Origin: an uncultured SAR86 cluster bacterium
GTDB lineage: Bacteria > Pseudomonadota > Gammaproteobacteria > Magnimaribacterales > D2472
Direction: 5' to 3'
DNA length: 64,000 nucleotides
Assembly (NCBI GenBank): GCA_902559885.1
Contig: CACEJU010000004.1
Location: forward strand, 25,895-89,894
The translations under genes were made by a program, and so were the position numbers. Below, in pieces: positions 1 through 10,100 of the stretch (position 1 is its first letter; every line of letters starts with the position of its first letter). A model generated the notes under the pieces. It saw nothing but the letters and a program-made list of their open reading frames with translations, was not told the DNA's origin and searched no databases.

Positions 1-2
1 AT

Positions 3-734
3 ATTAAAGTTATTGTTAGCCTAGGTTTTAACCAAAGTGGACTTTATGACATAAATTCAGGTACCTATGAGGTTTATATAAATGAATTTAAAGACCATCC
101 TGCAATACTTATGTGGGAACTTGGTAATGAATATAACTATCACCCAGAATGGTTTGGTGGAAAAATCTCAAATTGGTACAAAGCAGCAAATAATGCTGCC
201 AAAAGAATTAAAGAAATTGATCCAAATCATCCAGTTTCAACTGCACATGGAGATCTTCCTGACAAACAAGCAAGGCGCCTGTTAGATTCAATTGATGCAT
301 GGGGTTTCAATGTATACAGATGGGATAAGCCTATGTCTATTGCAGAAGAGTGGGCTCAAGTATCTGATAAGCCATTTTATTTTTCAGAAGCTGGAGCAGA
401 CAGTTTTATGACTCAGGAATTTGAAGATTTGAAGGCTGGTCCAAATCAAGAGGCACAAGCTCGTGCGAACGCTATAATAATTGATGAGATCTTTTCTGAT
501 TCAAATAATAATCTAGGTATCTTACTTTTTTCCATGGTTGATGGCTTATGGAAAGCTGGCAATCCATCAAAACAAGACCCTGGCGGTGCAGCACCTTTTA
601 GTACTGGTGTTCCATATGATGGTGCAGCCAATGAGGAATATTGGGGAATTGTAGATATTGAAAGGAATAAGAAAATATCTTTCAACGTAGTAAAAGATAA
701 GTATCAAAATTTTAGATTCTCAGAAGAAGATTAA
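3..734 (+). CDS. Glycoside hydrolase with TIM-barrel fold (GH2-like catalytic domain), 5' truncated by window edge
   Basis: Open frame runs from base 3 (IKVIVSLGFNQSGLYDINSG...) into the 111-734 ORF; WELGNEYN (acid/base NE) and FYFSEAGADSF (nucleophile E) motifs. Confidence 0.75.
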   Translation: MKVIVSLGFNQSGLYDINSGTYEVYINEFKDHPAILMWELGNEYNYHPEWFGGKISNWYKAANNAAKRIKEIDPNHPVSTAHGDLPDKQARRLLDSIDAWGFNVYRWDKPMSIAEEWAQVSDKPFYFSEAGADSFMTQEFEDLKAGPNQEAQARANAIIIDEIFSDSNNNLGILLFSMVDGLWKAGNPSKQDPGGAAPFSTGVPYDGAANEEYWGIVDIERNKKISFNVVKDKYQNFRFSEED

Positions 735-739
735 AACAT

Positions 740-2185
740 ATGAGTTTTAAAACTTCGGAACTATCAGATATAGAAGTATATGAAACTTCCAGATCTGGTA
801 ATAGATTATCCAAACTTAATCTTAAAAATAATACCGAAGCAAATAATATACCAACCATATCATTACAACCTAATATTCAATTTCAAGAAATACTAGGATT
901 TGGTGGAGCTTTTACTCAAGCTTCGGCATATCTTTACAAGCAATTAAGCCCGAAAAACCAATCAATGATCATGCAAGATTATTTTGGAGAAGAGGGCTCA
1001 AATTACTCATTCACAAGAACGCATATGGGCTCTTGTGACTTTTCTACGGAAAATTATTCATACAGTGAAGTACCAAATGATATTGATCTATCCCATTTTT
1101 CAATCAAAAGAGATATGGATGAATTAATACCAATGATTAAGGATGCTCAAGATATATCTAAATCTGGCTTTAAAATTATCTCATCTGCATGGACTGCTCC
1201 TACATGGATGAAAGATAACAATCATCTAATTGATGGAAGGCTTAAAGATGAGTATAGAAAGGTCTGGGCAAAATATTTTTCAAAATATACTCATGCATAT
1301 AAAAAAGAAGGCATAGATATTTGGGGTTTTACAGTTATTAATGAGCCACATGGTAATGGAAGTAATTGGGAGAGCATGCTTTTTACTCCACAAGAAATGA
1401 ATACATTCGTAAAAAACTTCCTTGGTCCTGAATTAGCTAATGAGGGACTAGGTTATATAAAAATTCTTGGATATGATCAAAATAGAATGGAATTACCTTT
1501 ATGGGTTGATGAATTTTATAAAGATGCGCCAAATGAATACATCGATGGACTAGCCATTCATTGGTATGACAGTACTGATAATTCATTTACAAAAGAATTA
1601 AAATACGCTCACCACCAAGCTCCAAACAAACTCTTAATTCAAACCGAAGCATGCATAGACTCTCAAATACCATCAACAAATGATGATTGGTATTGGCAAA
1701 CAGATGCTACTGATTGGGGTTATCATTGGAGAAATGAAGAAATGAAATATCTTCATCCTAAGTACGCGCCAGTTTCTAGATATACCAAAGATATTATTAA
1801 CTGTATGAATAATTGGGTAAATGGCTGGATAGACTGGAATCTTATTTTGGATTTTGACGGAGGTCCTAATTGGGCAGAAAATTGGTGTGGGGCACCAATT
1901 CTTGTTGATGTTCTTAGTCAAACTGTATACAAAACACCTATCTATTATGTCTTAAAACACTTTAGTAAATATGTGTTACCTGGTTCTTATAGAATAGGCT
2001 TTGAAAATGACACAGATTTACTTGTAACAGCTTTTAAAAATACTGATAACTCCATAGTTGTTATTGTTTTTAATGAAAACAAAAATTCTTCAAAATTTAA
2101 ATTAAACCTCAAAAATAGGTTTAAAGAAGTTACAATTGATGGCGAGTCAATACAAACAATAATATTCAGAGATAAAAATGACTAA
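740..2185 (+). CDS. GH30 family glycoside hydrolase (beta-glucanase/glucosylceramidase-like)
   Basis: GFGGAFTQAS, WTAPTWMKDN, INEPHGNG and LLIQTEACID motifs typical of GH30; no obvious signal peptide. Confidence 0.88.
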   Translation: MSFKTSELSDIEVYETSRSGNRLSKLNLKNNTEANNIPTISLQPNIQFQEILGFGGAFTQASAYLYKQLSPKNQSMIMQDYFGEEGSNYSFTRTHMGSCDFSTENYSYSEVPNDIDLSHFSIKRDMDELIPMIKDAQDISKSGFKIISSAWTAPTWMKDNNHLIDGRLKDEYRKVWAKYFSKYTHAYKKEGIDIWGFTVINEPHGNGSNWESMLFTPQEMNTFVKNFLGPELANEGLGYIKILGYDQNRMELPLWVDEFYKDAPNEYIDGLAIHWYDSTDNSFTKELKYAHHQAPNKLLIQTEACIDSQIPSTNDDWYWQTDATDWGYHWRNEEMKYLHPKYAPVSRYTKDIINCMNNWVNGWIDWNLILDFDGGPNWAENWCGAPILVDVLSQTVYKTPIYYVLKHFSKYVLPGSYRIGFENDTDLLVTAFKNTDNSIVVIVFNENKNSSKFKLNLKNRFKEVTIDGESIQTIIFRDKND

Positions 2186-3599
2186 TAAACAATCTATTTA
2201 TACAGGTAGGGTTCCCTTTGCACAAAAATTAGCTTTTGGGCTTGGAATGCTTGCTAATCAGACTTTTCCTGCTGCGCAAGGATTTTTTATGGTCGTGTTG
2301 GTTCAAAATTTAGGTTTTAGCCCTTTGATGTCTGGGATTATTGGATTTATTCCAAGATTATTTGATGCAATTACAGACCCTATAATGGGTTTTATTTCTG
2401 ACAATACTAGGTCATCTTGGGGTAAAAGACGTCAGTATGTTTTTGTTGGCGCAATCATAATGGGTATTTCTTTTATTGCCATGTGGCAGCTCTACAAAGA
2501 AAGTGGAATCGTATTTAATTTTTGGTATTTTTTATCACTCTCTATGGTTTTTACTATTGGTCTAACTATTTTTAGCGTTCCATTTGTAGCTATGGGTTAT
2601 GAAATGACAGATGATTTTCATGAAAGAACCAAAATCATGGCTTCTGCTCAATTTATAGGCCAGTGGGCATGGATTATTATGCCTTGGGCATGGTTATTTA
2701 TTTATGATCCAAGGTTTTTTACTGATCCTGAATCAGGTGTTAGAGAGTTAGCAGTTTATGTTGGTATTGTTTGTTGTTTATTAGCTTTAATACCGGCTAT
2801 TTTTGTTAAGAGCAGATCAACCATAGATGATAAAAATTTAATTCCTATCCAAAGAGATAATATTGGATCTGGTTTAGTAGCTATTGTAAAAGGATTTAAA
2901 GATGCTTTTAATAATATTCCATTTAGAAAGTTATGCATTGCAACGTTTCTAATATTTAATTCATTTCAAACTATTGCTGGGTTTACATTTTTCATCATTG
3001 TTTATTATCTTTTTGCTGGTGATGCTGCAGCAGCAAATCCATGGCCAGCTCTTCATGGAAGTATAGGTGCGCTAATCACAGCTTTCTTGGTTATACCAAT
3101 TATTACATTCATGTCTAAACGCATAGGTAAGAAAAATACTTTTATGGTATCTCAAGGTATATCACTAATTGGTTATATTCTTTTTTGGTTTTTATTTGTT
3201 CCAGGAAAGCCATATTTATTTCTTTACGCATTACCTTTTCATTCATTTGGAATAGGTGGATTATTTACTTTGATGATGAGTATGACAGCTGATGCTTGTG
3301 ATTATGAAGAATACAGAAATGGCTTACCAAGAAAAGAGGGTATTTTTGGAGCAATATATTGGTGGATGGTAAAAGTTGGAAACTCTATTGCTATTCTTCT
3401 TGGTGGATTGATTATGACATATGTTGGATTTTATCCTGAGATAGGTGCAACATCTGAAGAAAGTATCACAGGTCTAAGAATTGCATATACCTTAATTCCT
3501 ATCAGTTGTACTTTATTGGCTATGTATGTAATGCATGATTATGAAATAAATGAAAAAAGAGCAAAAGAAATATCAAACGCTCTTGAACTTAGTAGATAA
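2178..3599 (+). CDS. MFS transporter, GPH (glycoside-pentoside-hexuronide):cation symporter family
   Basis: 12-TM pattern; RLFDAITDPIMGFISDNTRSSWGKRRQYVF motif; overlaps the GH30 stop by 8 nt. Confidence 0.88.
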   Translation: MTNKQSIYTGRVPFAQKLAFGLGMLANQTFPAAQGFFMVVLVQNLGFSPLMSGIIGFIPRLFDAITDPIMGFISDNTRSSWGKRRQYVFVGAIIMGISFIAMWQLYKESGIVFNFWYFLSLSMVFTIGLTIFSVPFVAMGYEMTDDFHERTKIMASAQFIGQWAWIIMPWAWLFIYDPRFFTDPESGVRELAVYVGIVCCLLALIPAIFVKSRSTIDDKNLIPIQRDNIGSGLVAIVKGFKDAFNNIPFRKLCIATFLIFNSFQTIAGFTFFIIVYYLFAGDAAAANPWPALHGSIGALITAFLVIPIITFMSKRIGKKNTFMVSQGISLIGYILFWFLFVPGKPYLFLYALPFHSFGIGGLFTLMMSMTADACDYEEYRNGLPRKEGIFGAIYWWMVKVGNSIAILLGGLIMTYVGFYPEIGATSEESITGLRIAYTLIPISCTLLAMYVMHDYEINEKRAKEISNALELSR

Positions 3600-3618
3600 C
3601 TATATATCATAGCGCCCC

Positions 3619-4503
3619 ATGGGACGTAGGATTGACAAAGAATTATCACTTTTAGGATTTGATGTTAATGCATTATCAGACAGCGATCTTGCAACCGTAG
3701 CACGTAAAATTTTAGAATCTAAAATTCATGGTCTTTGTTTCAGCCCTTACTCTGATGATCAAAAGCCAGGCGATAAAATAACCAAAGATCAGATATATAA
3801 GAAGCTTGAACTTATAAAATCTTATACTTCATGGATTAGAACTTTTTCTTGTTCAGATGGAAATGAAGATGTACCAGTTATTGCAAAAGAATTAGGTTTA
3901 AAGACTCTTGTTGGTGCTTGGTTGTCTGATGACAAAGAAAAAAATAAAAAAGAAATTGATGAGCTTATAAAATTATCTAATCAAGGCTTTGTTGACCTTG
4001 CAGCTGTAGGTAATGAAGTTTTGTATAGAAAAGAACTTGAAGAGCATGAATTAATTGATTTGATAAAATTTACCAAAAGCCAAATCCAAGGTATCAAGGT
4101 AGGTTATGTTGATGCTTATTATGAATTTACTGATAGACCAAATTTAACAGCAGCGTGTGATGTGATATATGCAAATTGTTATCCATACTGGGAGGCATGT
4201 AGTATTGATTATTCATTAATTTATATGAAAAATATGTATTATCAAGCGCAGAGCGCTGACCCATCAAAAGAGGTTATCATTACAGAAACTGGCTGGCCAA
4301 GCGCAGGAAGTGATCTAGGTGGAGCTCATCCTTCTTATTTAAATTTCTTAAAATATTTTATTGATGCTCAAAAGTGGTCTTTAGAGGATGATATACCAAT
4401 GTTTTATTTTTCATCTTTTGATGAATCCTGGAAAGTAGAATCCGAAGGTGATGTTGGGGCTTATTGGGGTCTTTTAGACGCTAAAAATAATCTAAAATTT
4501 TAA
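3619..4503 (+). CDS. GH17 family endo-1,3-beta-glucanase-like hydrolase
   Basis: VGNEVLYR and VIITETGWPSAGS (GH17 nucleophile signature); no signal peptide. Confidence 0.85.
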   Translation: MGRRIDKELSLLGFDVNALSDSDLATVARKILESKIHGLCFSPYSDDQKPGDKITKDQIYKKLELIKSYTSWIRTFSCSDGNEDVPVIAKELGLKTLVGAWLSDDKEKNKKEIDELIKLSNQGFVDLAAVGNEVLYRKELEEHELIDLIKFTKSQIQGIKVGYVDAYYEFTDRPNLTAACDVIYANCYPYWEACSIDYSLIYMKNMYYQAQSADPSKEVIITETGWPSAGSDLGGAHPSYLNFLKYFIDAQKWSLEDDIPMFYFSSFDESWKVESEGDVGAYWGLLDAKNNLKF

Positions 4504-4564
4504 AAAATTTCATTTCAGATACATCTTTTTATTTTTTATATTTTCTGTATAATTTCGCTAAATT

Positions 4565-4759
4565 ATGGCTGATAAAAAACAACAAAAAGTATATTTAATT
4601 CCAGAAGGTGAGACTAGAGATCATCATACTTATCACTATACTGCTATTAAGACTCGAAAGTTTATTCTTGAAAATAAGAAGATGAAGCTGAAGAAGTTTA
4701 ATCCGGTAAAAAGAGTTCACGAGTGGTTTGTTGAGGCTAAATTACCACCACATAATTAA
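4565..4759 (+). CDS. rpmG: 50S ribosomal protein L33, divergent
   Basis: YTAIKTRKFILENKKMKLKKFNPVKRVHEWFVEAKL matches the L33 core (YTTTKNKR...[23 protein letters not shown]). Confidence 0.75.
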   Translation: MADKKQQKVYLIPEGETRDHHTYHYTAIKTRKFILENKKMKLKKFNPVKRVHEWFVEAKLPPHN

Positions 4760-5862
4760 GATTTCTTTAATCGTATTTCAGTAGATGAGATATCATCTCT
4801 AAAACTTGCTTCCTCAAAACCAGTACATCTTTTTGATACGCTTTTCGGTATTGATAAATCCTTCAGCTCTAAAAACTTATTACCAACTTTTCTTCCAAAT
4901 ACTAAAAAATTTATATTATGGTCATTAAATCTTTCAATATGCTCTAACATGTCTTTTCTGCTTGCATAAAACTTTTCGTAAAAAACTCTCATTAAAGTAT
5001 CAGCTCCTATGATAAAAACAGTATTAGGAAACATAATCGCTTTCTCACTAAATCTTCCTGCAGATGTGATAACCCAAGAATCATTTGAATTAAATTGTTT
5101 AATTGTTTTATCAATTTCATAGAAGGTTAGAGGTGGCTTATCAGCATTATTTGCACATATTTCAAAGGTTGTTTGCATGCCTGTTTTTTTCTCAGCTATA
5201 TCTCTCATTCTTAAATGGCCTGCATGAAGTGGATTGAAAGATCCTGGAAATATCAATTCGGGTTTATGTCTGTGACTAGAAATAAAATCAACTTTATTAT
5301 TAAACAGTTTCTTCCAGCTTTCTTTGGCTTTTGTATTAGTTGTTATTATTTTTTCACTATGAATTGGTTTATTTGCCTTAATGCCGCAAGCTTTAGCAAG
5401 CATATTTATGACGTAAGCTGTAATTAGTTCCTCTTCTTCTTGGCGAGTTCTTGTTCCTTTTTCTAATACGCACTCAAGTGTTTTAGTGTATGAGGATGTT
5501 TGCAGAACAATATAGAATTTATGGTCTCCCTTCTTTTTATAGGTTGTGGCGAGACTTGCTGTAATTGCTAATCCAATCAAGTTGTTTTCAGATGTTCTTG
5601 GAGCTAACTGATTTGATTTTTTAAATGCCTGAGCAGCCATATTCAAGCATGTATTTAATGAACAATAATGATCTGGTTTTTTATTAATATATAAATCCAT
5701 AGACTTCATAGAATATGGAATATATGTTTCTAAAATAGTCTTACTGGCCCCAGGGGTTTTCAAAAGCTCAGATATTGCATTTGTTCCGCCACCACTTGAA
5801 ACCATTACAATTTTGAATGGGCTTTTATGAATTGCTGATACTGTTTTATTATATTTATCCAT
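4756..5862 (-). CDS. Fusion of CinA C-terminal/PncC-like (NMN amidohydrolase) domain with NadD-like nucleotidyltransferase domain
   Basis: N-terminus VMVSSGGGTNAISELLKTPGASKTILETYIPYS (CinA-C); C-terminus FPGSFNPLHAGHLRMRDIAEKK (HxGH) and DISSTEIR (nucleotidyltransferase ISSTxxR). Confidence 0.8.
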   Translation of the reverse strand: MDKYNKTVSAIHKSPFKIVMVSSGGGTNAISELLKTPGASKTILETYIPYSMKSMDLYINKKPDHYCSLNTCLNMAAQAFKKSNQLAPRTSENNLIGLAITASLATTYKKKGDHKFYIVLQTSSYTKTLECVLEKGTRTRQEEEELITAYVINMLAKACGIKANKPIHSEKIITTNTKAKESWKKLFNNKVDFISSHRHKPELIFPGSFNPLHAGHLRMRDIAEKKTGMQTTFEICANNADKPPLTFYEIDKTIKQFNSNDSWVITSAGRFSEKAIMFPNTVFIIGADTLMRVFYEKFYASRKDMLEHIERFNDHNINFLVFGRKVGNKFLELKDLSIPKSVSKRCTGFEEASFRDDISSTEIRLKKS

Positions 5863-5903
5863 TTTTTGGATTAACTTTTAATTCTGACTGATACAATAGA
5901 CCA

Positions 5904-6755
5904 ATGAAAAATATAAGACAATTTATTTTAATATTATTTTTCTTACTTACAACATTTCCTGCTATTTCAAAAATTCATAATACAACTTTTGCTTATTGGG
6001 ATAAGCCGGATGTTGATTTTTTATACACCCTCCCAAAAAAAATTGATAAAGATACTAAAATCTTATTCATTATTCATGGTAACTTGAGGAATGCCGATAC
6101 CTATTTAAATGTATGGCAAGACCTTGCTAATGAAAGAAATGTAATTTTAGTTGCTCCAGAGTTTACACGTGAAAATTTTATAAATTTTAATACCTTAATG
6201 ATGTCTAAATCTAATGGGGATTTATTAAAGGATGAAACTCTATATCTCAATGATTCAATAGAATATTTTTTCAATTTTTTTAAAAGTAAATACAAGTTAC
6301 ATACCAATACATACAAAATATATGGTCATTCTGCTGGCGCTCAATTTGTTCATAGATACTTATTAATCACTCAAGAGCCAGCTGTTGATCAGGCTGTTAT
6401 TGCAAATGCTGGTTGGTATACGGTTATAAGTGATAATAATTATCCCTATGGTATAAGAAATATCCCAGTTGAGTTTAAAGGCAATCAATTAAAAAATTTT
6501 TTAGATTATCGGATATCTTTATTAATTGGTTCAGATGATATAGGTAATACTAGCCTTAATACGTCCGAGGGCGCAATGTTGCAGGGTTTAAATAGATATC
6601 AAAGAGCAGAAAATTTCTTTGATTATCTTTTAATGTATGGGGAGCAAAAAAATCTACCAGTTAGATGGAAGTATCAAGTAGTGGAGGGCGCTATTCATAG
6701 CAATGAAAAGATGGCACCAAGCGCATTCAATATTTTATTTTACGATATCAAGTAA
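5904..6755 (+). CDS. Secreted alpha/beta hydrolase
   Basis: Signal peptide; FIIHGNLRNAD and YGHSAGAQ nucleophile elbow (GHSAG). Confidence 0.75.
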   Translation: MKNIRQFILILFFLLTTFPAISKIHNTTFAYWDKPDVDFLYTLPKKIDKDTKILFIIHGNLRNADTYLNVWQDLANERNVILVAPEFTRENFINFNTLMMSKSNGDLLKDETLYLNDSIEYFFNFFKSKYKLHTNTYKIYGHSAGAQFVHRYLLITQEPAVDQAVIANAGWYTVISDNNYPYGIRNIPVEFKGNQLKNFLDYRISLLIGSDDIGNTSLNTSEGAMLQGLNRYQRAENFFDYLLMYGEQKNLPVRWKYQVVEGAIHSNEKMAPSAFNILFYDIK

Positions 6756-8256
6756 TATCTTTTATGAATATTTTGCTCTTAGCCTGCACCTTTGATTTGA
6801 AGAGATCATCTTTTTTATCAAGAGAATTATAAATTAAGCTCATTCTAGGATTTTTTCTTAATATATTTTCACGACTAATTAAAAAATTCCAATACATAAA
6901 ATTCATGGGACAAGAGTCATCTTCTATGATTGTATTAACATCATATTTACAATCTTTACAAAAATTTGACATACGATTTATATATTTACCACTTGCAGCA
7001 TATGGCTTAGAGCCTACAATGCCGCCATCTGCAAATAAGGCCATTCCAAGAGTATTGGGTAACTCAACCCATTCATGAGCATCAATATAAACTCCTAGAT
7101 ACCAATCACAAACCTTTTGCGGATTTAGTCCTGCAATAAGAGCAAAATTGCCTGTTACCATCAATCTTTGAATATGATGAGAGTAAGCATATTCCTTAGT
7201 GTCTGAAATAGCTTTATGCATACAATACATATCAGTTTCAGCATTCCAGTAAAACTCAGGTAATTTAGTTTTGGTATCAAAAAAATTTAAGGTTTTATAT
7301 TGAGGCATATATTTCCAGTAGATGCCCCTTATAAACTCTCTCCATCCAAGAATTTGTCTAACAAAACCCTCCACCGCATTAATAGGAGCTTGGTTATTTT
7401 TATACTCTAGTTCCACTAAATCTATTGCCTCCATAGGACATAAGAGACCATTATTAAGGTAAGGTGATATTAATGAATGAAACAATAAAGATGAATCCTT
7501 ACTCATTGCATCTTGAAAATTACCATAATTAAATAAATAAGAGGATATAAACTCTTTGAGCTTAAGTTTTGCATCAGACCTAGTCACTGCCCAATTAAAG
7601 TTTTCAAGACTTCCAAAGGCATCTGGAAATGAGGTTTCAACATCAACCATCACATCAAAGGTCTCCTTGTCAGTTTTAAGAGAGTTTCTTTTTGGAATTT
7701 CATCTTTTAGTTGCTTAATACTTTTACGATTCTCTTTATCAAAGTTCCATTGACCTCCGGCTGGTTCATTATCATTCATTAAAATGTTGTATTTCTTTCT
7801 TAGCCACCTGTAATAGAATTCTTGAATGAGGGATTTTTTATCTTTCGACCAATACTCAAAATCTTCAAGTTTAGCTATGAACTTGCTGTCGTTATGAACA
7901 TTAAGCTCAATGGAGTTGGTTTGAGAAAAAAATAGTAAATCCCTTAAGATTTTATGATCACTGGGTTGAACCGTATCAATTGATGTAATGGGTTCTATTT
8001 CATTTTGATTGTTCAAGAACTTAATTAATCCAGGATGATCTTTAATTATTTTTTCATGTTTAATATTTGGATGGTTTATTTCTTGTTTAATGTGTCTTAG
8101 TGAACTAATTAAAAAGGCGATTTTTTGTTTATGATGCGGTATTTCATAAAAGTTATCTAAAGGTTCAAACAAAATTATTTGATCATAAGACTCAAGATTT
8201 AAGAAGAGATAACTTTTATTTGAAAGTTGGTCAGGAAAAATTAAGGCTATTTTCAT
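6748..8256 (-). CDS. Iron-sulfur bacterial cryptochrome/photolyase (FeS-BCP, (6-4) photolyase-type)
   Basis: FPDQLS N-terminus; CDWYLGVY...SNFCKDCKYD...DSCPMNFMYWNFL four-cysteine FeS pattern. Confidence 0.85.
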   Translation of the reverse strand: MKIALIFPDQLSNKSYLFLNLESYDQIILFEPLDNFYEIPHHKQKIAFLISSLRHIKQEINHPNIKHEKIIKDHPGLIKFLNNQNEIEPITSIDTVQPSDHKILRDLLFFSQTNSIELNVHNDSKFIAKLEDFEYWSKDKKSLIQEFYYRWLRKKYNILMNDNEPAGGQWNFDKENRKSIKQLKDEIPKRNSLKTDKETFDVMVDVETSFPDAFGSLENFNWAVTRSDAKLKLKEFISSYLFNYGNFQDAMSKDSSLLFHSLISPYLNNGLLCPMEAIDLVELEYKNNQAPINAVEGFVRQILGWREFIRGIYWKYMPQYKTLNFFDTKTKLPEFYWNAETDMYCMHKAISDTKEYAYSHHIQRLMVTGNFALIAGLNPQKVCDWYLGVYIDAHEWVELPNTLGMALFADGGIVGSKPYAASGKYINRMSNFCKDCKYDVNTIIEDDSCPMNFMYWNFLISRENILRKNPRMSLIYNSLDKKDDLFKSKVQAKSKIFIKDIT

Positions 8257-9287
8257 GATTTAGATAATTTTAAGTTATGGGATAAGACGCTCTTTCCATT
8301 TATATCAAAGATATTCAATTCTAGTAACTTTTGCTCTGAATAAATTTTTATAAATCCAAAATTTTCTTTTATATATGTTTTATCTAAAGCCAATTCATCA
8401 TCTTCATAAAACACCCAATCCATAGCTTGATCAAAATATTTTTCAAAACCTTTTTTTTCAGAAAATGTTTTAATGGGTTTATTCATTGATGAGGAGGTTA
8501 TCTCAATAATTTCATCAAGCTTATACATTCCAGCTCTGTGTCTATCACCTGAAAGTATGAGTGTCTTATTTGATGAGTTGTTAATTAATTTAATTAGCTT
8601 GTCTCTCTCAGCAGGGAAAAGACTCCATTTCTCAAACCTATGATCAGTAGAAAGAACTTGAATTGAAGAAAGTAAAATTACCAGATCAACTTCTTCATTA
8701 AATTCATTTTCTAACCACTGCCATTGAGTTGCACCTAAAATTGACGCGTTCTCATCATTATTATTTAGGTAAAAATTCTTATTACCTTTAAGATCAGATC
8801 TGAAGTATCTAGTATCCAAACCAATAATTTTTATATTTAAATCTTGAATGACTAATTTTTCAGAAAAATAAATTCCTTCTCTTTTAGCTCTTTGATCATT
8901 GGGATCAATACCCCAAAAATCTATAAAAATATTTTGAGACTCTTTTTTCCCCATAAATGAAGCGCCACCGTCATTCAAGCCATAATCATGATCATCCCAT
9001 ATTGAATATATTTTTAAGGTATTTAGCCACCTTGGTAATTTAGTTTCTTGCTGATCATATGCCTCATATAAATATGCAAGATTTTGAGAAGGGTGGTCTC
9101 CGTATACATTATCTCCAAGAAAAATAAATGCATTTGGATCCATTTTTTCAATACTATGCCATATAGGCTGAGCTTTACGTTGATCTAGGCATGAACCAAA
9201 GGCTATAGAATAATCGCTAGCCAATAATAATTGTTTATGAAATAAAACAAATATAAAAAATATAAAAGTAGAAACTTTTTTGGACAT
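8253..9287 (-). CDS. PhoD-like phosphatase/phosphodiesterase, exported
   Basis: Start revised to MSKKVSTFIFFIFVLF (signal peptide) at 9287; SIAFGSCLDQR, FIFLGDNVYGDH, SIWDDHDYGLNDGG, LILSGDRHRAG motifs. Confidence 0.85.
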   Translation of the reverse strand: MSKKVSTFIFFIFVLFHKQLLLASDYSIAFGSCLDQRKAQPIWHSIEKMDPNAFIFLGDNVYGDHPSQNLAYLYEAYDQQETKLPRWLNTLKIYSIWDDHDYGLNDGGASFMGKKESQNIFIDFWGIDPNDQRAKREGIYFSEKLVIQDLNIKIIGLDTRYFRSDLKGNKNFYLNNNDENASILGATQWQWLENEFNEEVDLVILLSSIQVLSTDHRFEKWSLFPAERDKLIKLINNSSNKTLILSGDRHRAGMYKLDEIIEITSSSMNKPIKTFSEKKGFEKYFDQAMDWVFYEDDELALDKTYIKENFGFIKIYSEQKLLELNIFDINGKSVLSHNLKLSKS

Positions 9288-9315
9288 GTTAAAATTATAA
9301 TACCTTAGATAAATT

Positions 9316-10053
9316 ATGAAAAAAATCTTCTTATCATCACTGATTCTTTTACTTGCAGCTTCTTGTTCTAAAGAAAATGAATTGCAGGACCTTAATTCAT
9401 TAATTATTTTAGATAATGTATATGAACAGGCTTTTATTTCGTGCACACTTAAACCCGATAGCTCTTTAATCAATTTTGATAGATTTGTTGATGTTTTTAT
9501 TGCAGACCATCAAGATAAATTTGATGACATTGCAGACTTAAACATATTCTTTTTAGATCAAGCTGAGTCTGTTAATAAATTTATATTTGAGGTAAAAGTG
9601 GATCAAGATGCTGATGAGAAAAATAAAATTGAAATCTTAAATATCTTTAATGATGAAAATCTACAAAATGAGGCCTCATGTGAAACCTTAATTAATCTTT
9701 ATCAAGGATCTACCCTAAAAGACTTTGAAAACAATAATCCTAAGCCAAGATTGTATGCTGAAATATTAGATTGTAATTATTCTAAAGACTCTAATTACGG
9801 GACTTTTAGATTAGCAATAGAGAGTCTAATCAATCATATCAATAAATTTAGTATTGATTACCAAATAGGCTATGTCGATAAGGGCGCTAATCAATTTTAT
9901 TGGATTAATTATTATTCTAACAAAGATGCTTTATCTAAATTACAAGAGATCTGGTTAAGTGATAGAGAGGCATCTGAAAACATAAAAAATGAATTTGAGC
10001 TTAACGCTCAATGTAATACTTCAAGATATTATAATTTTTTTGAATTAATTTAA
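9316..10053 (+). CDS. Putative lipoprotein of unknown function
   Basis: MKKIFLSSLILLLAASCSKEN signal with lipobox LAASC. Confidence 0.6.
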   Translation: MKKIFLSSLILLLAASCSKENELQDLNSLIILDNVYEQAFISCTLKPDSSLINFDRFVDVFIADHQDKFDDIADLNIFFLDQAESVNKFIFEVKVDQDADEKNKIEILNIFNDENLQNEASCETLINLYQGSTLKDFENNNPKPRLYAEILDCNYSKDSNYGTFRLAIESLINHINKFSIDYQIGYVDKGANQFYWINYYSNKDALSKLQEIWLSDREASENIKNEFELNAQCNTSRYYNFFELI

Positions 10054-10060
10054 CTTAATC

Positions 10061-10088
10061 TTGTTTATGATTAATAATCTGAGATAAT
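10061..10088 (+). promoter_or_regulatory. Candidate sigma70 promoter for tRNA-Gly
   Basis: TTGTTT (10061-10066), 16-nt spacer, GATAAT (10083-10088). Confidence 0.5.
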
Positions 10089-10100
10089 AGCCAAGCTATT

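Noticed and set aside
446-685. 79-aa minus-strand ORF inside the GH gene
   Set aside because: Antisense to a well-supported glycoside hydrolase frame; composition looks like a shadow frame, no motif
1673-1921. 82-aa minus-strand ORF inside GH30
   Set aside because: Shadow ORF within conserved GH30 coding sequence
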